A DNA stretch of 64,000 nucleotides from Anaerococcus mediterraneensis (GCF_900128415.1 NZ_LT635772.1:868001-932000), one strand, 5' to 3'; numbered from the stretch's first letter, positions 17,901 to 27,764 are shown. Notes: generated from the sequence alone by a model not told the origin. A program made the numbers and translations.

Positions 17901-18183
17901 ATCCCTGTAGGCCCTCAGCCTGTCTTTGCATATTTTCTACTACTATGTCGTGGATTTCTCCAAGGCTTGCAGCGTATTCTAGGACTTCCCATGGTTTGTT
18001 GGAGTGGAAGTGGATTTTTATAAGGTCTTCATCTCCTACAGCTAGGAGGCTGTCGCCTTCTAGGTTATCTGATATATAATCAAAAATCTCATCTTCGTCT
18101 AGGTCAGCATCTGTCCTTGCTATTAGCATTTGGCAATCAAACTTATATTCAAGTTTTTCACCTGGTTTAAATTCATTGTGCAT
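17899..18183 (-). CDS. Stand-alone FakA (fatty acid kinase) middle-domain protein
   Basis: 94 residues. The sequence FDCQMLIARTDADLDEDEIFDYI...GDSLLAVGDEDLIKIHFHSNKPWEVLEYAASLGEIHDIVVENM follows the pattern of the middle domain of FakA/YloV (GDSLVVVGDD...KVHVHTxxPG...L...IKIENM). In FakA this domain sits between a DhaL-like kinase domain and a DegV-like C-terminal domain; here it stands alone as a whole gene. The ATG has an AAAGGAG-type site. The role of a free middle domain is unknown; sequestering FakA partners is one possibility. No kinase residues are present. Confidence 0.75.
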   Translation of the reverse strand: MHNEFKPGEKLEYKFDCQMLIARTDADLDEDEIFDYISDNLEGDSLLAVGDEDLIKIHFHSNKPWEVLEYAASLGEIHDIVVENMQRQAEGLQG

Positions 18184-18542
18184 TGTTTTTTCTCCTTTTT
18201 ATCCAAGATAAAATATTTTTTTGTAATTTTGTATTGTAGAGATTTGTATTTATTGCGTTTATTACTTAATAAATTATTACAATAAACATTAATTCTTCGT
18301 TCAAGGGGGAGCCCAGGGGAACGTTCCGTATGTTCCCCAACTGGCTCCCCCTTAGACCCCCTTACGCTACCCCCTCCAGACGGCTCCTTGGCGGAGGGCA
18401 AATAAGGGTAGCTTGCAATTGGCAAGCTTTTTATTTTTATACGTCCTCAGTTTAAGTGAGTATTAGAAACGTAAATATCATTTGTTAATAGAAATTAATG
18501 TTAATCTTATTATGTTATAAAAATTCTCACTTATACTATACC
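18184..18542. repeat. Intergenic region with a composite palindromic repeat element
   Basis: No convincing gene. Bases 18303-18353 form a long hairpin with 11 bp arms (AAGGGGGAGCC and GGCTCCCCCTT). Bases 18366-18412 form a second (GCTACCC and GGGTAGC outer, CCCTCC and GGAGGG inner), and 18410-18428 a third (AGCTTGC and GCAAGCT) followed by a T-rich tract. The region is much more GC-rich than its AT-rich surroundings, which suggests a mobile or REP/MITE-like element. It lies between two minus-strand genes. Confidence 0.6.
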
Positions 18543-19655
18543 CTAGTTTCTCCTGGTTAGGTTTCTTTTTAGTTCTTCTTCTAGGCTTGCTATTTCTGCC
18601 TTGGCTTTTTCTCTGTTTTTCTTGCCTTCGATTTGGATGTTTCTGACTTCTTCTATGGTTTCTATCAAGGCTTGGTTTGTGTGTTTTATTGTATCTAGGT
18701 CTACTATGCCACGCTCTGTTGCCTTTGCTGTTTCTATTGTATTTTGTTTTAGGGTGTCGGCGTTTTTCCTCAAAAGCTCATTGGTTAGGTCTGTGACCCT
18801 TTGTTGGGTTTTTATGGCCTGGTCTGTGTGGTTCATACCAAGGGCTAGGACCATTTGGTTTTTCCAAAGAGGGATGGTGTTTACTATGGTTGTTTGGATT
18901 TTTTCTGCCATGATAGAATTTGATGATTGGACCATCCTGATCTGTGGAGCCATCTGGATTGATACCATCCTTGTTAGGTCTAGGTCGTGGAGTTTTTTCT
19001 CAAACCTATTTGCCTGGGCCTTGATGTCGTTGACTTTTTGGGCATCAAGTGGGAGATTTGATTCTCTGGCCTTATTTTCTAGGGCTGGCAGGTCGTTTTT
19101 ATATAGGTCAGTAAGCTTTCTGTTGCCGGCTTCTATATACATAGAGATCTCTTTGTAGTATTCCTCGTTGAGCTCATACATCTGATCTAGCATGGAGATA
19201 TCTTTCATCAGGGTTATCTGGTGGTTTTCTAGGACCTTGGCTACATCATTGATATTTTTTTCTGCTGATTGGTAGCGGGTTTTGAGATTTTCTATTTTGT
19301 TTGTAGCTTTTTTGAAAAATCCAAAAGGCCCAGAGCCTTCCTCATCGTCCATACTTTTTATATCGACTACCACCTTGTCCAAGAGACCGCCGATTTCTCC
19401 TAGGTCCTTGTTTTTGACAGTATCTAGGGTCTTTTCAGAAAAGTTTGAAATCTTTTTTTGAGCCCCTGAACCGTATTGGAGGATTATGTTTGTGTCTTCT
19501 AGGTCAATTTTTTTGGCAAAGTCATCTATCATTTTTTCTTCTGACTCAGAAAAAGTGATCTTGTTTTCTATCAATTGTGGTGATTCGTTAAAAATTTCTT
19601 CTAACTTGTTATCTTTTTCATCTGCCCCGTCTAGGCTTAATTTTATATCACTCAT
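18543..19655 (-). CDS. TelA/YaaN-family toxic anion resistance protein
   Basis: 370 residues, largely helical. ILQYGSGAQKKISNFSEKTLDTVKNKDLGEIGGLLDKVV near the N-terminus and the long coiled-coil core (QMAPQIRMVQSSNSIMAEKI, then LWKNQMVLALG) are typical of the TelA/KlaA family. Its start overlaps the end of the xpaC-like gene, so the two are translationally coupled, the same order as xpaC-yaaN of Bacillus subtilis. The family is linked to tellurite and cell-envelope stress tolerance, but the molecular activity is not established. Confidence 0.88.
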   Translation of the reverse strand: MSDIKLSLDGADEKDNKLEEIFNESPQLIENKITFSESEEKMIDDFAKKIDLEDTNIILQYGSGAQKKISNFSEKTLDTVKNKDLGEIGGLLDKVVVDIKSMDDEEGSGPFGFFKKATNKIENLKTRYQSAEKNINDVAKVLENHQITLMKDISMLDQMYELNEEYYKEISMYIEAGNRKLTDLYKNDLPALENKARESNLPLDAQKVNDIKAQANRFEKKLHDLDLTRMVSIQMAPQIRMVQSSNSIMAEKIQTTIVNTIPLWKNQMVLALGMNHTDQAIKTQQRVTDLTNELLRKNADTLKQNTIETAKATERGIVDLDTIKHTNQALIETIEEVRNIQIEGKKNREKAKAEIASLEEELKRNLTRRN

Positions 19656-20739
19656 GGTCTTTAAAATCTCCTTCCAAGAGTCCTTCCTGGTTTAAAATCA
19701 ATCTTATAGTATCGATATCTGTCTTGACATCCATGGTCCTATCTGCCAAGAGGTCTACTTTTATATTGGCAAAGGCTTCTCCTATGGTTTTTATAGATTC
19801 TTCTATATCATCCATGGATTTTTTTATCCTTGGATCATCTGTATTCATTATCTCAAAATCTTCGAAAGCTTTTATAAGTTTGAGAGAAGTTGGCATATAA
19901 TAATCATTAAATTTATTGAGTCCAACAGCTTTTTCTGGATATTTTTTTATGATATTTAGGATATCAGAAATATTTGCAAAGAGGATTTTTAGGTTTGCTC
20001 TAAAGGATAGGGATCTGATCCTTGACTCTATATCTTTCATCTGACTTAGGATAAGATCAGACTCATCTATTATATCTTGGGTCTGTATTTTGTTTATATC
20101 TCCGATTTGTCCTTCTTGATTGTCCTCAATCTCATCTTTTTTGTAGAAAGGCGCCCTATCCAGATTGTCCTTGTAGAGCTTGAAGGTTGGGATGTCGAGT
20201 ATGAAAATCGAATCATTTTCTACAATCCTTGCTTGTTTGAAATAATTTTGCTTCATAAAGTAAAGCAGGTCTTTTATAGTTTGTTCTTCCGTTTGACTAA
20301 CAGCACTTGCCAGGTCTCTGATGGATATGATTGTATTGTTGCCCAGTTCTTTTTTGTACCTTGAGTAGTTTATGGATAGCCTTTTGTAATGATTTGCAAG
20401 CTTCCACATGAGGATGGGAGCAGCCACAGTACCGGCAAAGGATGCTATAGTAAAAACGAAGTTGGCAAAACCCATAATTGGCAAGCTATCCATGGCTATT
20501 GCGAAAAGGGTCATGGGCACGAAGACAGCTCCTATTTTTAGTAGGATGGACTTATTTTTCTCCACCTGCTTTTGCTCGCAGATTTCTGGGTTGCGGATGG
20601 CGGGCAGTTTTTTCTTGCTCTCATTTGTAAATGTCCTTATAGCTCCATTGACTGAGCTTTTTATAGCTTGGCCAATGGATGCGAAGTCTATATCATCAAA
20701 ATCAAAGTCTAAAGAAAATTTATTTTTATCATTATTCAT
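19648..20739 (-). CDS. XpaC-family membrane protein
   Basis: 363 residues. Two adjacent hydrophobic segments at about residues 65-112 (IGAVFVPMTLFAIAMDSLPIMGFANFVFTIASFAG) are followed by a soluble region with RDLASAVSQTEEQTIKDLLYFMKQNYFKQARI and a helical tail. This fits the family named for 5-bromo-4-chloroindolyl phosphate hydrolysis (XpaC). The name comes from an old phenotype; the sequence shows no obvious phosphatase active site. First gene of a two-gene unit with the TelA homologue. Confidence 0.78.
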   Translation of the reverse strand: MNNDKNKFSLDFDFDDIDFASIGQAIKSSVNGAIRTFTNESKKKLPAIRNPEICEQKQVEKNKSILLKIGAVFVPMTLFAIAMDSLPIMGFANFVFTIASFAGTVAAPILMWKLANHYKRLSINYSRYKKELGNNTIISIRDLASAVSQTEEQTIKDLLYFMKQNYFKQARIVENDSIFILDIPTFKLYKDNLDRAPFYKKDEIEDNQEGQIGDINKIQTQDIIDESDLILSQMKDIESRIRSLSFRANLKILFANISDILNIIKKYPEKAVGLNKFNDYYMPTSLKLIKAFEDFEIMNTDDPRIKKSMDDIEESIKTIGEAFANIKVDLLADRTMDVKTDIDTIRLILNQEGLLEGDFKDHE

Positions 20740-20859
20740 ATATTTATCCTATCATTATTTTTCTTGATATTTTTTAGTCTCTTTTTTTCATTATACCATA
20801 AGGAGAGATTAATTAAATATCTTTTAAATATTATCAATTAAGATTTTAAAATATTATAA

Positions 20860-23724
20860 TTAATCATTCAAATCTATAATCTTATCAAATAGATCTTTAA
20901 CTTTATTGATTTGGTCTCTATTGCCAAAGACGACTAGGTTGTCTATAGCCATAGATTTTTCAAAAATATCGGCCATTGCCTTTATATCAGAGACTTTTGC
21001 CTCTTTGATCTCTTTTAGGATGTCATCTTCTTTTTTTGCCTTTGGCACCCTAAAATATGAGTAATCAGAATCGCCCATTTGCTTTGGCGAACGAGGTTTG
21101 AGTATACTACCCATGGATGAGATTTTCTGGTTTTCAAAATCTCTATCAGTCATTTCAATATTTTTGGCGATCTGTCCTATTTGGTCATAGGCTTTTAGAG
21201 TTTTTTCTATATTTGGGTCCCTGTAGGAATAGGTCGCAAGAACCATGGCCCTAGAGATAAACATACCTGCCCCGTAGGCTCCGCCTTGGGCTCTGATAAG
21301 TTTGTACAAATATGGGTTTGACATGATAGATCCTGCTAGGAGGTATTTGCCATCATAGGATAAGTTAAAGTCTCTAAGGCTGGCTGATTTTGAAACATAG
21401 TTGACATTTGCATCTGTCATTATGGCTTCTTTTATTGGTTTTGGAGTAAAATCTATCTCTACGTCACTTTCTCTCTCTCTAAGATCAGCAAAGGCCATAT
21501 TTATAGATTTTTTGATTTTTTCATAGCCTTCCTTTTCGCACGTGATATTTATAGAAAGGTCATCAGAAAATATTTTTTTGTAGACTGCCTCTAGCTTCTC
21601 TCTTAGAGAGTTAAAATCACTTTCTCCAAGATCTATAGATTTTTTTATAAAATCATAGTAGGCGAGACCATTGATATTTTCTTGAATATAGGCATTTTTG
21701 TCTATATGGGCATTGGCCCTGTTTATGGCTATCATGTGGCCCCTGCTATACATTTCAGACTCAAAGATAGATTTGCGGATTTTCAGGAGGTTGATGATCC
21801 TGGTCTTATCTTCAAAAATCGAATTGAAAATAAAATCCTTCATGATCTCTGTAGCATCGTCTGCATAGGGTGGCAGGGTTTTAAAACTTGCCCTAAAGGT
21901 CCTATCTATTTCGTCAGTTCCTTTTCTAAAATTCATCAAAGAAAAATTTAGTGATCCTAGTTTTTGCCAGATCAGGTCATCGATTTGCGTGTATTTTATA
22001 TTTTTTGTATCCACAGATCCCATCAGCTCTCCTAAAAGTTGAGCATATTTTATCTCCTCTAGGTCCAAATGGTTGATAGAAAAGTACATATCCACATAGA
22101 TAAGGCCTGCTGTAGACAGATCGTTGTAGACATATTCAAAATTATCTTTTTCGACAAGCCTTGGCACTGGCCTGGTTTTAACTGGGACATCTTCTATATT
22201 TAGCTTTGGTATGGTGGCCTTTTCTTCCTCGGTATTTTCCTTTTCTTGGTAGGCTTTTAGTTTCTCTAGGTCAGCTTTTATCTTTTCTAATTTGTCAGCT
22301 GTCATTTCCTGGTTTGTTTTTTCTATAAAAGTCTGTAGACTTTTTTCTTTTTCCTTGTTGTAGGCGACAGATGGCCTAGAAATGTGGACTAGTTTTGTAG
22401 GATTATCCAGGAAATATTTTTTTATAAAGTTTTCATAATAATCTGTATCAATCAATTCTTTTAGGTCTTTTAGGTAGGAAACAAGCCTAAAAGGCTCGAA
22501 AGGATCCGCATCAAAATTCATAGCTAGGTAATAATTAAGCCCGGCTGATACAGAATTTAGACTTTCCCTCTGGCCAAAATCAAAGAGGGAGAAGGCAGAC
22601 TTTAGGGACTCCTTGTTGATGCCAGCTGCCGCATCCCTTAGGCCTTTTTCTATTATCTCTACAAAGTCAGAAATTTTTGCCCCATCAGTTTTTTGGGCCT
22701 GGATTATGAGGGCAGACCTTTTGCCATAGGCATTTCTCCCGTAGAAATATTCTGGGTCAAGCTTTTCTTGGATTTCTTGCCTGATTTTTGAAGAATCCAT
22801 ATTAAAAAGTGTATTTACAAGGATAGATGCGGTTAGGACTTCCTTTGTATCTAGGGCAGAGTGGGTCAAAAGTCCGTAGGTCAGATAATCTTCATTAGGA
22901 TTTTCTTCACTTGCTGGATAGGTAGACTCTATTATATCCTCGTAGGTGTTTTTTTTGACCTCTATTTCTAGATCTAGGTCCTTGTTGTCGTATTTGGACA
23001 AGTATTGGTCATCTAATTTTGTCAAAAAGTCATCTATATTTTTTATATCTCCATAAAAATATATATAGGCATTTGATGGGTGGTAGTGGTTTTTATAAAA
23101 GTCTACAAATTCATCAAAAGTTAAGTCCTTGATGTCTTCTGGATTGCCCCCAGACTCATACTGGTAGGGACTATCTTTATAGAGGTAAGAATTTATATCA
23201 TTAGCTATAAGGGTATCAGGATCAGATAGAGCTCCCTGCATCTCGTTGTAGACAACCCCAGAGACGCCCACAACTTTGTCATTTTCATCAAGGTCAAAGT
23301 GCCAGCCCTCTTGGTCTAGGATTTCTTTTTTCTCCAAAACTAGGGGAGCAAAGACAGCGTCTGTATAAACATCAACTAGGTTTGAAAAGTCTTGGTCGTT
23401 TTCACTAGAGACAGGAAAGACTGTCTTGTCAGGATAGGTCATGGCATTTAGAAATGTCTGTAGGCTTGATGCATCTAGCTCCATAAAAGGGTCCTTGGTT
23501 GGGTATTTTTTTGATCCATTTAGGACAGAGTGCTCCATAATGTGGGCCATGCCCTTGGAGTTTGTTGGTGGAGTTTTAAAGCCAATACCAAAGGTCTTGT
23601 TAGGATCATCCGATTTGGCAAAAACTATACTTGCCCTTGTTTTTTTGTGTATATAGTGAAAAGCTTCTATACCTATAGGAGGAAAGCTTTCTTTTTTTAT
23701 AAGTTCATAATTTGTATTTGTCAT
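20860..23724 (-). CDS. M16C zinc metallopeptidase (presequence-protease-like)
   Basis: 954 residues, the full length of M16C enzymes, which contain two tandem halves in one chain. The inverted zinc motif HxxEH is at residues 61-65 (HIMEH), followed by VLNGSKKYPTKDPF, characteristic of PreP and its bacterial homologues. The C-terminal half retains AQGGAYGAGMFISR, the substrate-binding RxxxGxxY-type segment. It degrades unfolded peptides inside the cell or at its surface; no signal peptide is visible, so cytoplasmic. RBS AAGGAAG. Divergent from the oxidoreductase gene across 120 bp. Confidence 0.92.
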   Translation of the reverse strand: MTNTNYELIKKESFPPIGIEAFHYIHKKTRASIVFAKSDDPNKTFGIGFKTPPTNSKGMAHIMEHSVLNGSKKYPTKDPFMELDASSLQTFLNAMTYPDKTVFPVSSENDQDFSNLVDVYTDAVFAPLVLEKKEILDQEGWHFDLDENDKVVGVSGVVYNEMQGALSDPDTLIANDINSYLYKDSPYQYESGGNPEDIKDLTFDEFVDFYKNHYHPSNAYIYFYGDIKNIDDFLTKLDDQYLSKYDNKDLDLEIEVKKNTYEDIIESTYPASEENPNEDYLTYGLLTHSALDTKEVLTASILVNTLFNMDSSKIRQEIQEKLDPEYFYGRNAYGKRSALIIQAQKTDGAKISDFVEIIEKGLRDAAAGINKESLKSAFSLFDFGQRESLNSVSAGLNYYLAMNFDADPFEPFRLVSYLKDLKELIDTDYYENFIKKYFLDNPTKLVHISRPSVAYNKEKEKSLQTFIEKTNQEMTADKLEKIKADLEKLKAYQEKENTEEEKATIPKLNIEDVPVKTRPVPRLVEKDNFEYVYNDLSTAGLIYVDMYFSINHLDLEEIKYAQLLGELMGSVDTKNIKYTQIDDLIWQKLGSLNFSLMNFRKGTDEIDRTFRASFKTLPPYADDATEIMKDFIFNSIFEDKTRIINLLKIRKSIFESEMYSRGHMIAINRANAHIDKNAYIQENINGLAYYDFIKKSIDLGESDFNSLREKLEAVYKKIFSDDLSINITCEKEGYEKIKKSINMAFADLRERESDVEIDFTPKPIKEAIMTDANVNYVSKSASLRDFNLSYDGKYLLAGSIMSNPYLYKLIRAQGGAYGAGMFISRAMVLATYSYRDPNIEKTLKAYDQIGQIAKNIEMTDRDFENQKISSMGSILKPRSPKQMGDSDYSYFRVPKAKKEDDILKEIKEAKVSDIKAMADIFEKSMAIDNLVVFGNRDQINKVKDLFDKIIDLND

Positions 23725-23846
23725 TATTCTTCCTTTTCGATTGATATTTTCTATTCTTAATAGTGACTATACCATTATCAAAGCCTAATATTAAAAACTT
23801 AGACCAAATGCCAAATTTTGGGTATAAATTTACTATAGGAGGATCT

Positions 23847-24839
23847 ATGAAATTAGGAATTATAGGAGCTGGCAAGATTGTAAAAGAAGTCTTGGGTTTT
23901 ATAAATGAAATAGAAAATATAAAACCTGTAGCTATTTGCTCTAGGCCAGAAAGTATAGAAAAACTAGAAAGTTTATCAAAATCCTATGGGATAGAAAAAG
24001 TCTATACAGACTACAAAGACCTCTTGGCAGATGAGGATATCGATGCAGTTTATATTGCCTATCCAAATGATATGCACTTTGAGATCATGGATGCTGCCCT
24101 TGATTTTGGCAAAAATATAATCTGCGAAAAGCCATTTGCAGCCAATATCGGCCAGGCTATGAAAATTTTTGCCAAGGCTGATAGGAAAAATCTATATGTA
24201 ATGGAGGCAGTCAGCCACCGATTTTTGCCAAATGCTCTAGAAATTAAAAATAAAGTCAAGGACTTGGGCAAGGTCAAAATCATTTCCCTAAATTATTCCC
24301 AGTATTCATCTAGGTATGAGGATTTTTTAGAAGAAAAATTCGCTCCGGTCTTTAGGCTAGAAAATGCAGGTGGGGCTCTGATGGATATCAATTTTTATAA
24401 CATAGACTTTGCGGTCATGGTCTTTGGCAGACCTAGCGATGTCAGGTATTTTCCAAATATAGAAAAATCTATAGACACTTCTGGCGTTTTTATCATGGAT
24501 TATGATGATTTTAAAGTTGTCTGTGTAGGAGCTAAGGATAGCGATGCAGAAAATATCTCCACCATCCAAGGAGATGCCGCTACTATAGAAATAGCTGGGC
24601 CAGTCAATTTTTGCCCATCCTTTACCATAAAAAAGATTGGCGGGGAAATTGAAAAGATAGATAAAAACCAAGATGTATCCAGACTTTTTTATGAATTTGT
24701 GGCCTTTGAAAAGATGGTCAGAGAAAATGATAAGGCAAGGATAAAAGAACTTGAAAAAATAAGCCTGATCACAGCAGAGGTCATAAACCAAGCTAGGATT
24801 GAATCTGGGATATTTTTCCCATCAGATGAAAATGTTTAA
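23847..24839 (+). CDS. Gfo/Idh/MocA-family oxidoreductase
   Basis: 331 residues from the ATG preceded by TATAGGAGGATCT; an in-frame ATG 28 codons earlier has no such site. The Rossmann motif GIIGAGKIVKEVL is at the N-terminus, and CEKPFAANIGQAMKIF near residue 93 carries the conserved EKP catalytic lysine of the family. The C-terminal dimerisation domain begins near GGALMDINFYNIDFA. NAD(P)-dependent sugar or sugar-derived substrate; the exact one cannot be told from sequence. Confidence 0.9.
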   Translation: MKLGIIGAGKIVKEVLGFINEIENIKPVAICSRPESIEKLESLSKSYGIEKVYTDYKDLLADEDIDAVYIAYPNDMHFEIMDAALDFGKNIICEKPFAANIGQAMKIFAKADRKNLYVMEAVSHRFLPNALEIKNKVKDLGKVKIISLNYSQYSSRYEDFLEEKFAPVFRLENAGGALMDINFYNIDFAVMVFGRPSDVRYFPNIEKSIDTSGVFIMDYDDFKVVCVGAKDSDAENISTIQGDAATIEIAGPVNFCPSFTIKKIGGEIEKIDKNQDVSRLFYEFVAFEKMVRENDKARIKELEKISLITAEVINQARIESGIFFPSDENV

Positions 24840-25002
24840 TCAATTTAGCACTTTATTTTTTAAATAGATTTGGTATAATAAGATGGCAAATTATTTGGTT
24901 AAAATAATGTTTATTCTTTGCTAAAAATTGACTTATTAGTATTTATTTTAGGATATTTATTATATTAGCCGATAATTAATAAAAATAAAAAAAGGAGAAA
25001 AT

Positions 25003-25992
25003 ATGGTAGGAATTATCCTTGCAAGCCACGGGGCTTTTGCAGAGGGAATCAAAGAATCTGCTCAGATGATTTTTGGTAATCAAGAAAAATTTGAAGCTGT
25101 TGTTTTGAAACCATCCATGGGACCAGAAGAATTTAGGGCCAACCTAGAAAGCGCTATAGCAAAACTAGATTGTGAACAAATCCTCTTCTTGTGCGATCTT
25201 TGGGGAGGGACTCCCTTCAACCAATCATCAGCTGCCCTAGATGGCCACGAAGACAAGTGGGCAATAGTTGCAGGTCTTAACCTTCCTATGGTTATAGAGG
25301 CCCTATCAGAGAGATTTACAAGCGAATCTTCTCATGATATAGCATCTACAATCATAAAATCAGCCAAGGAAGGCATCAAGGCTAAGCCAGAAGAGCTCAA
25401 CCCAGTTGAGGAAGAAAAAAAGAGTCCAGTAGACAAACAAGTAGTGGGAGGGGCTATCCCAGAGGGCACAGTCCTAGGAGATGGCAAGATCAAAATAGGT
25501 CTAGCCAGGGTCGATACAAGACTCTTGCATGGCCAGGTAGCTACAACTTGGACAAAAACCATTGGCCCAGATAGGATCATAGTTGTATCTGACAAGGTGG
25601 CAGCTGATGAGCTTAGAAAACAGATGATAATGGAGGCTGCTCCATCAGGGGTCAAAGTCCACGTTATCCCAATTAGAAAAATGAAAGAGATCAATGATGA
25701 CCCAAGATTTGGACTAACCAAGGCTATGCTTTTGTTTGAAACCCCACAAGAAGTCTTAGAATATATAAACATGGGCGGAGAACTTAGCGAGATAAACCTA
25801 GGATCTATGGCCCACTCCAAGGGCAAGGTCGTTGTCACAAACGCCATAGCCATGGGAGAAGACGATGTGAAAACTTTAGAAGAACTAAAAAATAAGGGAA
25901 TCAAATTCCTTGTCAAAAAAGTTCCAGCAGACAAGGCAGAAAATTTTGATGCCTTGATAAAGAAAGCAAAATCTGAATTAAATATCAATTAG
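25003..25992 (+). CDS. manX: PTS mannose-family EIIAB component
   Basis: 329 residues with fused domains. EIIA occupies residues 1-130 with the phosphorylated histidine at H9 (ILASHGAFA). A proline/lysine-rich linker follows, then EIIB from about 165 with phosphorylated H176 in RVDTRLLHGQVATTW. It relays phosphate from HPr to the sugar entering through EIIC/EIID. RBS AAAGGAG. First gene of manX-manY-manZ-manO; the layout with a fused EIIAB and ManO is usual in streptococci and related Firmicutes. Confidence 0.95.
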   Translation: MVGIILASHGAFAEGIKESAQMIFGNQEKFEAVVLKPSMGPEEFRANLESAIAKLDCEQILFLCDLWGGTPFNQSSAALDGHEDKWAIVAGLNLPMVIEALSERFTSESSHDIASTIIKSAKEGIKAKPEELNPVEEEKKSPVDKQVVGGAIPEGTVLGDGKIKIGLARVDTRLLHGQVATTWTKTIGPDRIIVVSDKVAADELRKQMIMEAAPSGVKVHVIPIRKMKEINDDPRFGLTKAMLLFETPQEVLEYINMGGELSEINLGSMAHSKGKVVVTNAIAMGEDDVKTLEELKNKGIKFLVKKVPADKAENFDALIKKAKSELNIN

Positions 25993-26000
25993 GAGAAATT

Positions 26001-26819
26001 ATGAGTGCAATTAATATTATTTTAATAGCTATAGTTGCCTTTTTAGCAGGTTGTGAAGGTATCTTGGACCAATTCCAATTTCACCAACCAGTTGTAGCAT
26101 GTACCCTTATAGGTCTTGTAACTGGCCACCTCAAAGAAGGTATTATACTTGGCGGATCTTTACAGATGATCGCCCTTGGTTGGGCAAACATTGGTGCAGC
26201 AGTAGCTCCAGATGCGGCTTTGGCATCAGTAGCTTCAGCTATCATTATGGTTTTGGCCCTAGAAGGTGGTAGTCAAAATGCAACTACAGCCATAAATACA
26301 TCTATAACCTTAGCAATCCCACTATCAGTGGCAGGTCTTTTCCTTACTATGCTTGCTAGAACCTTGGCTATTCCATTGGTTCATGGTATGGATGCAGCAG
26401 CAGAAGATGCAAACTTTGGTAGGATAGAAACCCTATCTTGGATTGCAGTTTGTATGCAAGGTGTCCGTATCCTAGTACCAGCCCTAGCTCTTTGCTTTAT
26501 CCCACCAGAAGCAGTCACAGCTGCCCTAAATAGGATGCCAGAATGGCTCACAGGCGGTATGGCAGTAGGCGGTGGCATGGTAGCAGCAGTTGGTTATGCC
26601 ATGGTAATAAATATGATGAGTACAAAAGAAACCTGGCCATTTTTTGCCCTAGGTTTTGTAATAGCAGCTATACCAAGCCTAACTTTGATAGGTCTTGGTG
26701 TCATAGGTGTTGTACTTGCCATAATCTATATGACCCTAAAACAACTAGCTACTAGCAACCAAGGCGGGGCAAACGCTGGAAGCGGCGACCCACTTGGTGA
26801 TATCATCAATGATTATTAA
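26001..26819 (+). CDS. manY: PTS mannose-family EIIC permease component
   Basis: 272 residues, strongly hydrophobic with repeated glycine/alanine-rich helices (GCEGILDQFQFHQPVVACTL, GGSLQMIALGWANIG). These are the sugar-channel signatures of the mannose-fructose-sorbose EIIC family. Located 8 bp after manX with AGGAG. Works with EIID as the membrane transport unit. Confidence 0.95.
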   Translation: MSAINIILIAIVAFLAGCEGILDQFQFHQPVVACTLIGLVTGHLKEGIILGGSLQMIALGWANIGAAVAPDAALASVASAIIMVLALEGGSQNATTAINTSITLAIPLSVAGLFLTMLARTLAIPLVHGMDAAAEDANFGRIETLSWIAVCMQGVRILVPALALCFIPPEAVTAALNRMPEWLTGGMAVGGGMVAAVGYAMVINMMSTKETWPFFALGFVIAAIPSLTLIGLGVIGVVLAIIYMTLKQLATSNQGGANAGSGDPLGDIINDY

Positions 26820-26828
26820 GGAGAGCAT

Positions 26829-27764
26829 ATGACAGAAGTAGTAAATAATGAAAAAAGAATAAATCTTTCTGAGAATGCTCGTAAGAAAGTTTGGTGGCGT
26901 CACCAATTCTTGCAAGGTTCTTGGAACTATGAAAGAATGCAAAATGGTGGTTGGGCCTTTTCTATAATCCCAGCTATCAAAGAACTTTATACAAAAAAAG
27001 AAGACCAAGTAGAGGCACTAAAAAGACACCTAGAGTTTTATAACACCCACCCTTATGTATCAAGCCCAGTTATGGGTGTGACATTGGCTATGGAGGAGGA
27101 AAGAGCAAACGGCACTCCAATCGATGATGCAGCTATAAATGGTGTAAAAGTTGGTATGATGGGACCCCTAGCAGGTGTAGGTGACCCGGTGTTTTGGTTT
27201 ACAGTTAGGCCAATCCTTGGTGCCCTTGGTGCATCCCTTGCCCTTTCAGGTAACCCTGTAGGTCCACTTTTATTTTTCGTTTTGTGGAATCTAATCAGAA
27301 TGGTATTTGAATGGAAAACCCAAGAGATGGGATACAAGGCAGGTAGCCAAATCACAAAGGACCTATCAGGTGGTCTTTTAGGTAGGATAACCCTAATGGC
27401 ATCTATCCTAGGTATGTTTATCATTGGTGCTCTTGTCCAAAGATGGGTATCAGTCAAATTTGCAATTGATGTTTCAGCCATAAAACAGCAACCAGGTTCC
27501 TACATTGACTGGGCAAGCCTACCAGCAGGAGCTGAAGGCATCCAATCTGCCCTAAAACAATTTTCTGCTATAGGACCAACAGCCCTAGATCCAATCAAGG
27601 TAACAAGTCTCCAACAAAACTTAGATTCCTTGATCCCAGGACTTGTCCCACTCCTACTCACACTTGGCATCTGCAAACTACTAAAGAAAAATATATCACC
27701 AATAGCTATAATCCTAGCCCTCTTTGTCATAGGTATAATAGCTAAGTTTTTCCACATAATGTAG
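26829..27764 (+). CDS. manZ: PTS mannose-family EIID component
   Basis: 311 residues. RHQFLQGSWNYERMQNGGWAFSIIPAI near the N-terminus and MMGPLAGVGDPVFWFTVRPILG near residue 115 are hallmark EIID motifs. The C-terminus has several membrane helices (LVPLLLTLGICKLL, IIAKFFHIM). It starts 9 bp after manY and ends directly against the manO start. Together with manXY it probably imports mannose/glucose. Confidence 0.95.
   Translation: MTEVVNNEKRINLSENARKKVWWRHQFLQGSWNYERMQNGGWAFSIIPAIKELYTKKEDQVEALKRHLEFYNTHPYVSSPVMGVTLAMEEERANGTPIDDAAINGVKVGMMGPLAGVGDPVFWFTVRPILGALGASLALSGNPVGPLLFFVLWNLIRMVFEWKTQEMGYKAGSQITKDLSGGLLGRITLMASILGMFIIGALVQRWVSVKFAIDVSAIKQQPGSYIDWASLPAGAEGIQSALKQFSAIGPTALDPIKVTSLQQNLDSLIPGLVPLLLTLGICKLLKKNISPIAIILALFVIGIIAKFFHIM

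Noticed and set aside
18123..18425. Minus-strand open frame through the palindromic element
   Set aside because: It overlaps the FakA-like gene and its codons come from the hairpin repeat; no ribosome binding site.
18601..19158. 185-codon open frame opposite telA
   Set aside because: Antisense to a recognisable gene; cysteine/tryptophan/phenylalanine-rich composition is a typical shadow.
24840..25002. Promoter for the man operon
   Set aside because: A TATAAT exists at 24874 and a TTGACT farther on, but neither has a partner box at proper spacing, so no promoter is called.
25332..25988. 218-codon open frame opposite manX
   Set aside because: Antisense shadow of a well-supported PTS gene, no ribosome binding site, serine-rich low-quality composition.
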